A DNA stretch of 64,000 bases from Ancylothrix sp. D3o (GCF_025370775.1 NZ_JAMXEX010000004.1:387441-451440); one strand, 5' to 3'. Positions 9,496 to 18,684 are shown, numbered from the stretch's first letter. Program-made: numbers and translations. Notes: generated from the letters alone by a model not told the origin.

Positions 9496-10383
9496 TTACT
9501 CAGATTCTCCCCAAACTTTTAACTGCAAATAAACCAGAATGAGGGTGAAAAAAAGTAAGATTGTTGCACCGGCGGCGGCGTAGCCAAAATCAAATAATCC
9601 AAAGGCTTCTTCGTAAATGTAATAAACGAGTAAGTTGGTGGAATTTAAAGGCCCGCCGTTGGTGATAACATAAACTTGTTCAAAGCTTCGGAGGGTGAAA
9701 ATTGCAGTGGTTACAGTGGCAAAAATAAGGGTAGGTCGTAATCCTGGGAGGGTGATGTGCCAGAATTGTTGCCAGGGGTTTGCGCCGTCTAATTCTGCGG
9801 CTTCGTAACGGTTTTGGGGGATGGTTTGCAGGCCGGCTAAAAAGACAACTAAGTTAAATCCGATTTGTTTCCAAAAGCTGAGTAAAATTAACACCGGCAT
9901 TGCCCATGTTGTGCTGCTTAACCAGTCAATTGCCGGCAGTTTTAAGGCTGTTAAAAGGGCGTTTACCGGCCCGCTGTTTTGAAACATCCACCGCCACCCT
10001 AAACCGACTGCTACAAGAGATGTGATGGAGGGGATAAAATAGGCTGTTCTTAAGAAGTCTCGTAAGGCAAAAGAACGGTTTAAAAGGGTGGCGAGTCCGA
10101 GGGGTATGATTAAGCTTGGAATAACTGTAAAAATGGTGAAATAAGCGGTGTTAAATAAGACTTGCCAAAAGTCGGGACTGAAAATAAGTCGTTGATAATT
10201 TCGGATTCCAATTAAACGAATGCCGGCGGAAGTAAAACTGCCGGTGGTGAAGCTGAGATAAAAAAGATAGGCGATTGGCCAAATAATAAATACGCCAAGA
10301 AATAGGAGTGCCGGTGTTAGGAATATCCAAGCGGCGAGGGTGTCGTTATCTAATAGTTGCCGGTTTGGGGTTTTGTCAGTCAT
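9496..10383 (-). CDS. Sugar ABC transporter permease, MalF/UgpA type
   Basis: 295 residues with six predicted membrane helices and the binding-protein-dependent permease EAA loop (EAAELDGANPWQQFWHITLPGLRP, given here as the region near residues 198-221). It belongs to the CUT1 carbohydrate permease family (MalF/UgpA-like, first permease of the pair). The substrate-binding protein, second permease and ATPase are not adjacent: both neighbours are copper genes on the other strand. Either the remaining subunits are encoded elsewhere, as is common in cyanobacteria, or this is a leftover. Substrate cannot be told from sequence. Confidence 0.88.
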   Translation of the reverse strand: MTDKTPNRQLLDNDTLAAWIFLTPALLFLGVFIIWPIAYLFYLSFTTGSFTSAGIRLIGIRNYQRLIFSPDFWQVLFNTAYFTIFTVIPSLIIPLGLATLLNRSFALRDFLRTAYFIPSITSLVAVGLGWRWMFQNSGPVNALLTALKLPAIDWLSSTTWAMPVLILLSFWKQIGFNLVVFLAGLQTIPQNRYEAAELDGANPWQQFWHITLPGLRPTLIFATVTTAIFTLRSFEQVYVITNGGPLNSTNLLVYYIYEEAFGLFDFGYAAAGATILLFFTLILVYLQLKVWGESE

Positions 10384-10442
10384 AAGTGGTAGAGGCCGGT
10401 GGGCTGATTATCGCTCTACGAAAAAAAATTTACGTTTACCTC

Positions 10443-10474
10443 TTGACTCTCCAGTTCACTAGAGAGTTCAAAAT
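10443..10474 (+). promoter_or_regulatory. MerR-family-type promoter/operator for atx1
   Basis: A -35 hexamer TTGACT (10443-10448) and -10-like CAAAAT (10469-10474) are 20 bases apart, longer than the usual 17. Between and overlapping them is a 22-base dyad, ACTCTCCAGT then TC then ACTAGAGAGT (10446-10467), with 9 of 10 positions symmetric. This is the classic layout of MerR-family metal promoters (MerR, CueR, ZntR, CoaR), in which the activator untwists an over-long spacer. It faces atx1, which starts 43 bases downstream. No merR-like gene is in the window. Confidence 0.8.
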
Positions 10475-10517
10475 AGAGGTAAGGAAATAAAACTGTTGAA
10501 TTTGTGGAGACAAAGCA

Positions 10518-10712
10518 ATGAAAGTAGAGCTAAAAGTCCCCAAACTAGCTTGTGCTGCTTGTACGAATACTATCACAAAAGCGGTGCAGAAAATAGATCC
10601 GCTTGCTAGGGTGCAAGCTGATACAAAAAACAAGAAAATTACTGTTGAAACTGAGTTGTCTGAAAGTGCAATTAAAGCTGCAATTTCGGCGGCGGGTTAT
10701 CCAGCAGTTTAG
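10518..10712 (+). CDS. atx1: Copper chaperone Atx1
   Basis: 64 residues, the same length as Synechocystis Atx1 (ssr2857), consisting of one heavy-metal-associated domain with Cys12 and Cys15 in LACAAC. It carries Cu(I) in the cytoplasm to the N-terminal domains of copper ATPases. Synechocystis Atx1 uses His61 near the metal site; here residue 61 is Tyr, as in most other bacterial and eukaryotic chaperones. The copper ATPase 2 gene starts 68 bases after its stop, so the two are probably one operon under the MerR-type promoter just upstream. Confidence 0.92.
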   Translation: MKVELKVPKLACAACTNTITKAVQKIDPLARVQADTKNKKITVETELSESAIKAAISAAGYPAV

Positions 10713-10780
10713 TTAATTATGAGGGCAGTAATCATCTCACTGCCCCTACTTTTAGACATAAAAAATGAGGAAATAAAATC

Positions 10781-13048
10781 ATGGAAAACTTAACTTTAAA
10801 ATTACGGGGAATGAGTTGTGCCGGCTGTGCTGTGGCTATTGATGAGGCGATTAAAGCTGTGCCGGGAGTTACAGAATGTGCTGTTAATTTTGGGGCTGAA
10901 TTGGCGGCTATTAAATATGATAGCAGCCAAACCAATTTAACCGAAATTCAAAAAGCTGTGGAGGATAGCGGCTATAGTTCGTTGCCGGTTGATGAAGAGC
11001 AAATTTTACACGGCGAAAATGATGAAGAACAAGCAAAACGTTTAGCTGAATCGCAAGAATTGCTAAAAAAACTTTGGTTTGGTGGGATTATAAGTGTGAT
11101 TTTGGTGGTGGGTTCATTGCCGGCAATGTTGGGGTTACATTTGCCATTTATTCCGGGGTGGTTACATGATCCGATGTTGCAATTGGTGTTATCGTTGCCG
11201 GTGCAGTTTTGGTGCGGAAAAGCTTTTTATGTGAATGCTTGGAAAGCTTTAAAACGTCGAAAAGCCACTATGGATACGTTGGTGGCTTTGGGAACGAGTG
11301 CCGCCTATTTTTATTCGGTTTTGGCAACAATTTATCCGCAGTTTTTCACGCAGCAAAACTTAAAACCCGATGTTTATTATGAAACTGCTGTTGTGATTAT
11401 TACCTTAATTTTGTTGGGTAGATTTTTGGAAAATCGCGCCAAAGGACAAACTTCGGAGGCAATTCGTAAATTAATAGGTTTGCAAGCAAAAACGGCACGT
11501 TTAATTAGAAATGGTGAGGAAATTGATGTGCCGGTTCAGGAGGTGCAAATTGGGGATATTATTCTGGTACGTCCTGGGGAAACTATCCCCGTAGATGGCG
11601 AGTTAATTGAGGGAAGTTCGAGTGTTGATGAGTCGATGGTGACAGGGGAAAGTGTCGCGGTTAAAAAGCAAGTCGGGGATGAGATAATTGGGGCAACAAT
11701 TAATAAAACTGGCAGTTTTAAATTCCGCACAACACGGGTAGGAAAAGATACATTTTTGGCGCAAATTGTTAAGTTAGTTCAAGACGCGCAGGGTTCAAAA
11801 GCACCGATTCAAAGAGTAGCAGATCAGGTGACTGGGTGGTTTGTGCCGGCAGTTTTGTTAATTGCAGTTGTGACATTTTTTGTCTGGTTTAGTATCCTTG
11901 GTAATTTAACTTTTGCGACAATTACAACGGTGGGAGTTTTGATTATTGCTTGTCCTTGTGCTTTGGGTTTAGCTACTCCTACCTCTGTGATGGTTGGCAC
12001 CGGCAAGGGCGCAGAAAATGGCATTTTAATCAAAAGTGCAGAAAGTTTAGAAATTGCTGGGAAGTTACAAACAATTGTCTTAGATAAAACCGGCACTATC
12101 ACAGAAGGAAAACCAACTGTTACTGATTTTATTACAGTCGGGGGAACAGCAAATCGTAATGAGTTAAAGCTGTTACGTTTAGCTGCATCTGTTGAAAATA
12201 ATTCTGAACATCCGCTGGCTGAAGCGGTGGTAAGATATGCCAAATCTCAGGAAGTTTCTTTAAATAATGTAGAGAATTTTGAAGCAATTCCGGGGAGTGG
12301 TGTGCAGGGTATTGTTTCTGATCGTTTGGTGCAAATTGGAACTCAGCGATGGATGGAAGAATTAGGCATTGACACGGCGGTTTTACAAGCACGTCCAGCC
12401 ACATTGGAGGGGGAAGGAAAAACGGTTATTTGGTTGGCTGTAGATGGAGAAATTGAGGGATTAATGGCGATTTCGGATGCAGTTAAATCTTCTTCTGCCG
12501 GTGCAGTTAAAGCGTTACAAAAGCTTGGTTTAGAGGTGGTAATGCTGACAGGAGATAACCAAAAAACGGCAGAAGCAATTGCTAGGGAGGTGGGAATTAA
12601 GCAGGTATTTGCAGAAGTTCGACCGCATCAAAAAGCGGAAATTATCCAACGCCTTCAAAATCAAATGCACTCAAAAAATCAAAAGTCAATTGTGGCAATG
12701 GTGGGAGATGGAATTAATGATGCACCGGCCCTCGCACAAGCTGATGTAGGAATTGCCATCGGCACCGGCACAGATGTCGCAATTGCAGCCAGTGATATTA
12801 CGTTAATTTCTGGCGATTTACGCGGTCTAATTACGGCTATAGAATTGAGTCGGGCGACGATGAGAAATATTCGTCAAAATTTGTTTTTTGCCTTTGTTTA
12901 TAACACTTTGGGGATTCCAATTGCAGCGGGAATTTTGTATCCTTTTATGTTGAATCCAATTTTTGCCGGTATGGCAATGGCTTTTAGTTCGGTTTCTGTG
13001 GTGACAAATGCTTTGAGGTTACGAAATTTTACGCCTCAAACAAGATAG
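10781..13048 (+). CDS. Copper-type P1B ATPase 2 (PacS/CtaA/CopA family)
   Basis: 755 residues, paralogue of ATPase 1. HMA domain with GMSCAGC (Cys13, Cys16), membrane helices, TGES, CPC in [18 protein letters not shown] and [12 protein letters not shown]. Follows the Atx1 gene directly, so Atx1 is its likely copper donor. A thylakoid PacS-like role is attractive because of the chaperone link, but the sequence does not prove the membrane or direction. Compared with ATPase 1 the coding strand is less G-rich, arguing against a very recent tandem duplication. Confidence 0.93.
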   Translation: MENLTLKLRGMSCAGCAVAIDEAIKAVPGVTECAVNFGAELAAIKYDSSQTNLTEIQKAVEDSGYSSLPVDEEQILHGENDEEQAKRLAESQELLKKLWFGGIISVILVVGSLPAMLGLHLPFIPGWLHDPMLQLVLSLPVQFWCGKAFYVNAWKALKRRKATMDTLVALGTSAAYFYSVLATIYPQFFTQQNLKPDVYYETAVVIITLILLGRFLENRAKGQTSEAIRKLIGLQAKTARLIRNGEEIDVPVQEVQIGDIILVRPGETIPVDGELIEGSSSVDESMVTGESVAVKKQVGDEIIGATINKTGSFKFRTTRVGKDTFLAQIVKLVQDAQGSKAPIQRVADQVTGWFVPAVLLIAVVTFFVWFSILGNLTFATITTVGVLIIACPCALGLATPTSVMVGTGKGAENGILIKSAESLEIAGKLQTIVLDKTGTITEGKPTVTDFITVGGTANRNELKLLRLAASVENNSEHPLAEAVVRYAKSQEVSLNNVENFEAIPGSGVQGIVSDRLVQIGTQRWMEELGIDTAVLQARPATLEGEGKTVIWLAVDGEIEGLMAISDAVKSSSAGAVKALQKLGLEVVMLTGDNQKTAEAIAREVGIKQVFAEVRPHQKAEIIQRLQNQMHSKNQKSIVAMVGDGINDAPALAQADVGIAIGTGTDVAIAASDITLISGDLRGLITAIELSRATMRNIRQNLFFAFVYNTLGIPIAAGILYPFMLNPIFAGMAMAFSSVSVVTNALRLRNFTPQTR

Positions 13049-13055
13049 TTTTGAG

Positions 13056-13117
13056 AAACTGGGTTTTTTTAAGGAAAAGCTTATATTTGAGGCAAAGACT
13101 TAGTAAAAACCCGGTTT
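13056..13117. repeat. Inverted repeat AAACTGGGTTTTT / AAAAACCCGGTTT
   Basis: Arms at 13056-13068 and 13105-13117 match at 12 of 13 positions. It begins 8 bases after the ATPase 2 stop, so it may form a terminator hairpin; the sequence type (AAACCGGGTTTTT) recurs as a single arm near 43903-43926. Confidence 0.55.
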
Positions 13118-13158
13118 TTTTAAAGGGCGTTTTTTTTAACCGCAGATGAACGCCGTAG

Positions 13159-13189
13159 AGACGTTCCGCTGGAACGTCTTATTTTTTTT
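13159..13189 (+). terminator. Hairpin with T-run after copper ATPase 2
   Basis: AGACGTTCC (13159-13167), loop GCT, GGAACGTCT (13171-13179): a perfect 9-bp stem followed by TATTTTTTTT. Shape fits intrinsic termination. The GTAGAGACGTTCC core is also a common dispersed cyanobacterial repeat, so it may be both. Confidence 0.6.
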
Positions 13190-13358
13190 ACCGGATTTGG
13201 TATTAATCATAACTCAAAAATTATGTAACAGTAGCATAGAGTAGGTTTAGTTGTTGCGAGAAATTCAACAGAAGCAGAGCAAGATTTTTTTATATTCGTA
13301 TAACTTCGCCTACATTTCTGTTAATATCAAATCTGCATCAAAAATCTACAGTTAGATT

Positions 13359-14045
13359 ATGGCTTCCAACCAAGACACTCCCAGCTTTATTTCCCCCGCA
13401 CTTCCCCCGAACCTAATGGCCGAATTTCCACCGGCTGATCAACCCCTAAAATTAGGAATCATGGCGTCAGGAAGTGGTAGCAATTTTGAAACCATCGCCC
13501 AAGCTATTGCTGATGGCAAAATCAATGCAAAAATACAAGTTGTTATCTACAATAACCCTGATGCTAAAGTTGTTCAACGTGCCGAAAAATTCAAAGTACC
13601 TGCCGTTTTACTCAATCACCGCAACTTCAAAAACCGCGAAGAATTAGACACAAAAATTGTCGAAACTTTCCAAAGCTATGATGTTGAATGGGTGATTATG
13701 GCCGGTTGGATGCGAATTATTACCCAAATTTTACTCGATGCTTTCCCTAACCGCGTTATTAATATTCACCCTTCTTTATTACCCAGCTTCCCCGGTATTC
13801 ATGGTGTAGAACAAGCCTTAAAAGCTGGGGTAAAAGTAACAGGTTGCACCGTACATTTAGCCTGTTTAGAAGTTGATAGCGGCCCGATTATCATGCAAGC
13901 AGCAGTGCCAATTTTACCCAACGACACCCCAGAAACTTTACACGCCAGAATTCAAATTCAAGAGCATATAATTTATCCTCAAGCTATCATTTTAGCCGCA
14001 GCAAAAGAGGCCGGTTATGGAGAATTGGGAATCGTGAATGGGTAA
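13359..14045 (+). CDS. purN: Phosphoribosylglycinamide formyltransferase PurN
   Basis: 228 residues. Formyltransferase fold with phosphate-binding MASGSGSNFE, the folate-site region with GWMRIIT, catalytic NIHPSLLPSFPG (Asn, His) and the downstream CTVHLACLEVDSGPII containing the catalytic Asp. It transfers a formyl group from 10-formyl-tetrahydrofolate to GAR in purine synthesis, in the cytoplasm. About 28 N-terminal residues precede the domain; a later start is possible but the ATG at 13359 gives a plausible protein. Confidence 0.95.
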   Translation: MASNQDTPSFISPALPPNLMAEFPPADQPLKLGIMASGSGSNFETIAQAIADGKINAKIQVVIYNNPDAKVVQRAEKFKVPAVLLNHRNFKNREELDTKIVETFQSYDVEWVIMAGWMRIITQILLDAFPNRVINIHPSLLPSFPGIHGVEQALKAGVKVTGCTVHLACLEVDSGPIIMQAAVPILPNDTPETLHARIQIQEHIIYPQAIILAAAKEAGYGELGIVNG

Positions 14046-14069
14046 ATTTAAAAGTTTTAGGGCTGGCAA

Positions 14070-14648
14070 TCACCGGCCCGATTTCCAAATCAAACCAGAA
14101 ACAAAATTCGTCAAAACATGAGCCACAATTGGCACAAATAAATTGCCGGTGACAAACACACTATAACCTAAGAAAAATCCCACCACCGAAGCCCAAACTA
14201 CATAGGGCCATTGTTCTTTACCACTGTAATGCAGCACCCCAAAAAACACACTTGAACCAATAATTGCCGGCAAACTTAAGCCAAAATCTGACAAAAATAC
14301 ACCTCGAAACAACAACTCCTCACTCAAACCAGGCAATAAACCCAACCAAATTAAATCCGGCCATTCCAAAGGTTTTAAAACCATCGCTAAATATTGATCT
14401 GCACTTTGGCGATACTTCGGCCATAATCGGTAAATAATCGAACTCGCCACTGTAATAATTAACCCCACACCTAAACCCATAAAAAACGCTTTTGGGGTAA
14501 CATCAACCGGCACCAAAGCCAGCGATCTAAAATGTATCCAAATCTTAGAAACTACAAGCAAAATCACCGCAGTGATTGCCATATAACCCAAAATTTCAAA
14601 ACGAGTTAGCGGTTCAATTTCTGGTTCTTTGCGGAGGGGTTCAGTCAC
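14070..14648 (-). CDS. CPBP-family intramembrane glutamic protease
   Basis: About 192 residues with several membrane helices. Family motifs are visible: EELLFR (EExxxR, motif 1), FGVLH (motif 2) and HVLTN (motif 3). CPBP/Abi proteins are Rce1-like proteases or scaffold proteins in the membrane; the substrate is unknown. I chose a GTG at 14646-14648; the open frame extends 19 more residues to a GTG at 14705, but that stretch resembles intergenic sequence. It ends 24 bases from purN (convergent) and lies downstream of the DUF3326 gene on the same strand. Confidence 0.82.
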   Translation of the reverse strand: MTEPLRKEPEIEPLTRFEILGYMAITAVILLVVSKIWIHFRSLALVPVDVTPKAFFMGLGVGLIITVASSIIYRLWPKYRQSADQYLAMVLKPLEWPDLIWLGLLPGLSEELLFRGVFLSDFGLSLPAIIGSSVFFGVLHYSGKEQWPYVVWASVVGFFLGYSVFVTGNLFVPIVAHVLTNFVSGLIWKSGR

Positions 14649-14729
14649 GGCATTAGGGATGAGTAATTGGGGATTCGAGCAGACTTTAATTGTACACTTT
14701 CCCACTCCCTAATTCCCTCTTAAGATCCA

Positions 14730-15782
14730 CTATTTTAAGCAATTCAGCCGCGAAATCACCGGCCTCAACGCACCCGGATTAACCCCCGCACGTTGCGCCA
14801 CCACCACCCCCAGCGCCTCCCAATACGAACTCACCCGCAACGCCTTGATCCCCAACGCCTCCGCTGGTACACGCATTCGCGTTGTATTTTCCTCGACTGC
14901 AATCACCGGCACACCTCGACCGCTCAAACTCAACAACGCAGCCCCTCCACAAGCACTGGCCGGCACCACCACCGCATCCACATCTTTTGCATTCAACCCT
15001 TGACAAATATCAGCTTTTGTGGTAATAAACTGGGGAGCGCGACTCAACCCCACCAACACACAAGGCAAAAACGTATAACCCAACTCCTCAGCAGCCGAGC
15101 GAGGCGAAATGCCAGGATCAAGCGGTAACGGGGAAAGGGCCGGTGCATGAGCACAAGGCACCGCAAACTGCCGCACAATCAAATGACTAATCACCGCCTC
15201 AGCCCCCGCCAGCGGATCAACCCCCTCCCCATAGCGATAACTTTGCAGCGCCTCACTGCCCGAATCATCAGGAAACCGAGCCACCACAGCAATCGCCTGT
15301 GCCCCCGCCTTTTTAATCAACACCTCGGCTGCCCGCAGCAAACTATCTGGATTGCCAATCGTCCCCCAAGAAGCCCCCGCCGGCGACGTCCGCAACTCGA
15401 CATTCAAAGGCGCATCGGTCAAAACATAATCCGTCAAACTCAACCCCAGCGTTGCCCGCGCTGCATCCGCCGCTTGCAGGTGCCGGTGACGTAACTCCTC
15501 CTCCATCCCCTGGTCGAGAATTAAACCAATGCGATTTTGATGCACCGCTCTCAACCCCCAGCACCCAGCGGCAAATTTGTCAAGAGCAAAACCCTCAACA
15601 TAAAGCATATTCTCAGCCGGCCAATAAAGTTGAGCGCCGTTGAGGACGTTTGGGTGAGTAATCAGCCGGTCGCAGCCAGCCGCAAAAGCCCGCGCCACCG
15701 ATATTGCATCGCCAGCATAACCGCCAACAGCAGCACCAATGCCGGTGGGAACAATCAAAACAACAGTAAAAAAACGCTTCAT
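14730..15782 (-). CDS. DUF3326 family protein
   Basis: About 350 residues matching the DUF3326 family, conserved in cyanobacteria and plastid-bearing organisms, function not established to my knowledge. Conserved-looking blocks include VPTGIGAAVGGYAGDA near the start, HPNVLNGAQLYWP and PASACGGAALLSLSGRG. The start is placed at the ATG giving MKRFFTV; an in-frame ATG 24 bases upstream falls inside a GGTGGGC/GCCCACC hairpin and is less likely. It lies downstream of a ferredoxin gene and a 57-residue ORF on the same strand, suggesting a redox-linked operon. Confidence 0.8.
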   Translation of the reverse strand: MKRFFTVVLIVPTGIGAAVGGYAGDAISVARAFAAGCDRLITHPNVLNGAQLYWPAENMLYVEGFALDKFAAGCWGLRAVHQNRIGLILDQGMEEELRHRHLQAADAARATLGLSLTDYVLTDAPLNVELRTSPAGASWGTIGNPDSLLRAAEVLIKKAGAQAIAVVARFPDDSGSEALQSYRYGEGVDPLAGAEAVISHLIVRQFAVPCAHAPALSPLPLDPGISPRSAAEELGYTFLPCVLVGLSRAPQFITTKADICQGLNAKDVDAVVVPASACGGAALLSLSGRGVPVIAVEENTTRMRVPAEALGIKALRVSSYWEALGVVVAQRAGVNPGALRPVISRLNCLK

Positions 15783-15790
15783 CTGTATAG

Positions 15791-15807
15791 GGTGGGCTAT
15801 GCCCACC
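15791..15807. repeat. Short perfect hairpin at the DUF3326 leader
   Basis: GGTGGGC (15791-15797), TAT, GCCCACC (15801-15807). Similar CCCACCGGCC-containing patches occur near 10390-10420 and 56268-56280 next to GTAGAGCGA-like words, so it seems to belong to a dispersed intergenic repeat. Confidence 0.5.
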
Positions 15808-15836
15808 GGCCTCTAAATTGCAGGCAGATCATCGCC

Positions 15837-16010
15837 CTACTGTACTGTTACAACCGCTTCAATGAAAGCTTTTTGCTTTTTCACATCCACATCAGTAACA
15901 GCCCAGCGCAAAGGTTCACCGCATTTTTTCAATTCTGCTTCAATAGCTACCAGCATTAGCTCATGCGAATCTTGTAAATCAATTTCCGCCGTAATAAAAT
16001 GCGTGATCAT
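15837..16010 (-). CDS. Conserved-looking 57-residue protein downstream of ferredoxin
   Basis: Small ORF of 57 residues: ATG at 16008-16010, stop at 15837-15839. The product begins MITHFITAEIDLQ and ends KAFIEAVVTVQ; it is soluble, acidic-helical in the middle (LMLVAIEAELKKCGEPLRWAVTDV) and has one Cys. It starts 36 bases after the ferredoxin stop and ends 55 bases before DUF3326, with normal amino-acid composition, so it is probably real and co-transcribed. I do not recognise a named family and give no function. Confidence 0.6.
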   Translation of the reverse strand: MITHFITAEIDLQDSHELMLVAIEAELKKCGEPLRWAVTDVDVKKQKAFIEAVVTVQ

Positions 16011-16046
16011 GGCAATTTTTGGGGTAAATTTTTGAAGAAGTTTGTC

Positions 16047-16370
16047 TTAAGCCGGCTGACCAAATTGCCGTTCGTACACTTCATCTTCTTTTTCAGTTTC
16101 AAGTTTCATATCCGAACGCGGATAAGCCACACACAACAAAACATATCCTTCTGCTTGAAGTTCAGGACTTACACCCATACCCTCCGTCTGATCTACCTTT
16201 CCTTGGCCAATAATCTTAGCAGCACAAGTCGTACAAACCCCTGCATTACAAGAACTCGGCACATCTAAACCCGCCGCCATAGCAGCCTTAAGAATAATTT
16301 GATTTTCGGCTACTTCAATCGTTTGGCTTTTACCTTGATGGACAATTTCAACCTTGTAAGTCTTCGACAT
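16047..16370 (-). CDS. Plant-type [2Fe-2S] ferredoxin, extended C terminus
   Basis: 107 residues with the iron-sulphur motif CNAGVCTTC plus a fourth Cys in VLLCVAYP. The C-terminal tail (ETEKEDEVYERQFG) is longer than in photosynthetic ferredoxin PetF and resembles the minor cyanobacterial ferredoxins of about 105 residues. It is therefore likely a low-abundance electron carrier rather than the main photosystem I acceptor. First gene of a minus-strand group with the 57-residue ORF, DUF3326 and the CPBP protein. Its partner enzyme is unknown. Confidence 0.92.
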   Translation of the reverse strand: MSKTYKVEIVHQGKSQTIEVAENQIILKAAMAAGLDVPSSCNAGVCTTCAAKIIGQGKVDQTEGMGVSPELQAEGYVLLCVAYPRSDMKLETEKEDEVYERQFGQPA

Positions 16371-16589
16371 AATTGTAGTGTTTCCTCGTGATTTATCAGG
16401 CGCTTAACGTGACTTTAAAACGGCCACCGGCAATTTTAACTGCTTACGCAACCGCCATGTTGAAAAAGACCCGACAGGTAGCGCGGTCAAATTCTCTGGT
16501 TTCTATTTTTCCACAATTGGGGACAAAAAGTGCCAACTCACCAAAACAACTGGCAACATGGAAGTAAGCGAAATAAATTTTTACCTTCC

Positions 16590-18023
16590 ATGACTCAAAC
16601 TCCAACTGCACACAATACAGATTATCCGAATCCGTTCTTAAACCTCAACTACGAGCCGGCAATCGAAACTTTAGGCGGCGACTATTTCGATATAGTCACA
16701 GCCGCAGAATTTCCCCAGCATCTTTTGCGCTTTCGCAACGACGAAATTTTACCCATTTTAGGACTTGACCCCCAAGAAGTCACCGACGAGCATTTTATTC
16801 AAGCCTTCGGGCAATTTTGGGGTGTACGACCGTTTTTAGCACTACGCTATCATGGCTATCAATTTGGCGAATATAACCCGAATTTAGGCGACGGACGCGG
16901 CTTTCTTTACGGCCAAGTGCGCGGGACAGATGGCGAACTTTATGATTTTGGCACAAAAGGCAGTGGTCGCACACCCTATTCTCGTACTGCTGATGGCCGG
17001 CTAACTTTAAAAGGTGGAGTCCGAGAAGTGCTCGCAGCGGAAATGTTACATCGAATGAAAGTTAAAACTTCGCGGTGTTTAAGTTTAGTAGAAACCGGCG
17101 AGCAATTATGGCGCGGTGATGAACCTTCCCCGACTCGTTCATCTGTAATGATTCGGTTTAGCCGGTCTCATATTCGGTTTGGAACCTTTGAACGCTTACA
17201 ATTTTTTAAGCGCAAAGACTTAATTCAAAAACTGCTCGATCACGTCATAGAATCTTACTATCCCAACCTTAAAGACTCGCCCGATAAATATGCTGAGTTT
17301 TATGCAGAATTAGTGCAGCGAGTAGCGGAACTAACGGCGCAATGGATGGCAGCCGGCTTTTGCCATGCTGTATTGAACACAGATAATATGTCCATAACCG
17401 GCGAGAGTTTTGACTATGGCCCCTATGCCTTTATCCCCACTTATGACCCTAATTTCACTGCCGCCTACTTTGATTATTATGGCCGGTATAGCTATGGAAA
17501 TCAACCAGGAATTTGCCGGCTGAATTTAGAAATGTTGCAACGTCCGCTTTCTGGAGTAATTGAGCAAAAAGATTTGGATAGCGGTTTAGCAAAATTTGAG
17601 GAATATTATCACCAAACTTATCGGCAACGAATGCTAAATAAGCTTGGTTTTGAAGAAATTTCTGGGGAATGGGGCGATGATTTGCTAAAGGCAACGATTC
17701 AGCTTTTAGCCGAAACGCAAATTAGTTATCCCGATTTTTTTGCGGAGTTAAGCCGGCAGTTTTCCCCTGAGTGGCGAGAGGATATGAATGCCATTTTTAC
17801 CGAAGCTGAACCGGCAAACTTAATTCAACCTTGGCGAGAAATTTACTACCACAGTTTGCAGCAATTGTCAAGAGATGAACTAAATCAAATTAAGGAGACA
17901 TTGAGCCGGTATAACCCAACAACAGTAATAATTCGCCCGGAAATTGAAGCAATTTGGAAACCGATTACCGAGGATGATAATTGGCAGCCTTTTTATGATT
18001 TGTTGAAGCGAATAAAAGACTAG
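16590..18023 (+). CDS. selO: Protein adenylyltransferase SelO (YdiU/UPF0061)
   Basis: About 477 residues of the SelO pseudokinase family, which transfers AMP rather than phosphate to protein hydroxyls. Signature stretches: [20 protein letters not shown], the nucleotide region with [12 protein letters not shown], and the metal-binding [16 protein letters not shown]. Cyanobacterial and most bacterial SelO lack the C-terminal selenocysteine of the eukaryotic form; none is apparent here. The start is taken at ATG 16590 (MTQTPTAHN); an upstream GTG at 16530 would add 20 unlikely residues. Confidence 0.92.
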   Translation: MTQTPTAHNTDYPNPFLNLNYEPAIETLGGDYFDIVTAAEFPQHLLRFRNDEILPILGLDPQEVTDEHFIQAFGQFWGVRPFLALRYHGYQFGEYNPNLGDGRGFLYGQVRGTDGELYDFGTKGSGRTPYSRTADGRLTLKGGVREVLAAEMLHRMKVKTSRCLSLVETGEQLWRGDEPSPTRSSVMIRFSRSHIRFGTFERLQFFKRKDLIQKLLDHVIESYYPNLKDSPDKYAEFYAELVQRVAELTAQWMAAGFCHAVLNTDNMSITGESFDYGPYAFIPTYDPNFTAAYFDYYGRYSYGNQPGICRLNLEMLQRPLSGVIEQKDLDSGLAKFEEYYHQTYRQRMLNKLGFEEISGEWGDDLLKATIQLLAETQISYPDFFAELSRQFSPEWREDMNAIFTEAEPANLIQPWREIYYHSLQQLSRDELNQIKETLSRYNPTTVIIRPEIEAIWKPITEDDNWQPFYDLLKRIKD

Positions 18024-18030
18024 AACATCA

Positions 18031-18072
18031 AAACACAAGGTAGAGGAAAAAAACTTTTTGTACCTTGTGTTT
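18031..18072. terminator. Perfect 12-bp inverted repeat after selO
   Basis: AAACACAAGGTA (18031-18042) and TACCTTGTGTTT (18061-18072). The 18-base centre can itself pair A-run with T-run. It lies 7 bases after the selO stop, so transcription termination is likely, although no long T-run follows. Confidence 0.6.
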
Positions 18073-18233
18073 GCCTGTTTGTCTTTTGGCTTAAAAAAAC
18101 CCTTAATATTTCTCCTAAAAGACGTTTCCCTCTATCTAAAGATAGATAAAAGGCTTTAGGAACGCCCAACCCCTGCAAAAAGTTTTATGATTTCATCAGC
18201 CCAAACAGCATTATTTACACCCCAGGGAGTATC

Positions 18234-18677
18234 ATGTTGCAAACTGTGTTGGAACAGCCCGAAAGTTACGAAAAAGTTCTTGATGTCTATGAGCGTGCGA
18301 TCAACCTCAACCCTAACCACGCCAAAGCTTGGAATAACAGAGGGTTTCTCCTGATGCAGCTTGGACGCTATGACGAAGCCGTTGCAGCCTATCACCGATC
18401 TTTAGCAATTAATCCCAAATATGCAAAAGCTTGGAATAATTTAGGGTATATTTATCGCAAATTGGGAAATTATCAAAAATCTCTAGCAGCTTATGACCGC
18501 TGCCTTGCCATAGATTCAAACTATGATAAAGCCTGGAATAATCGCGGTTTTGTGCTGATGCAGCTTGGTAAATATGCAGAAGCAATGACATCTTATGACC
18601 GGGCTTTGATGATTAATCCCAATTACACCGCAGCCAAACATAATTTGGATACTTTATTGCAGGAAGTTGGCTTATAA
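18234..18677 (+). CDS. TPR-repeat protein
   Basis: 147 residues made almost wholly of TPR units: consecutive 34-residue repeats with AWNNRGFLLMQLGRYDEA, AWNNLGYIYRKLGNYQKS and AWNNRGFVLMQLGKYAEA. No signal peptide or other domain. TPRs bind partner proteins; the partner is unknown. It ends 7 bases from the convergent end of the first kinase-TPR gene, whose TPRs have similar repeats, so it may have arisen from the same family. Confidence 0.85.
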   Translation: MLQTVLEQPESYEKVLDVYERAINLNPNHAKAWNNRGFLLMQLGRYDEAVAAYHRSLAINPKYAKAWNNLGYIYRKLGNYQKSLAAYDRCLAIDSNYDKAWNNRGFVLMQLGKYAEAMTSYDRALMINPNYTAAKHNLDTLLQEVGL

Positions 18678-18684
18678 ATTTGAA

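Larger units (their letters stand above)
13049..13358. other. Intergenic region between copper ATPase 2 and purN
   Basis: 310 bases holding two inverted repeats (13056-13117 and 13159-13179) and a fragment, TTTTTTAACCGCAGATGAACGC, seen again in a related form near 58758. The last 150 bases are AT-rich with no gene and probably carry the purN promoter. Confidence 0.5.
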
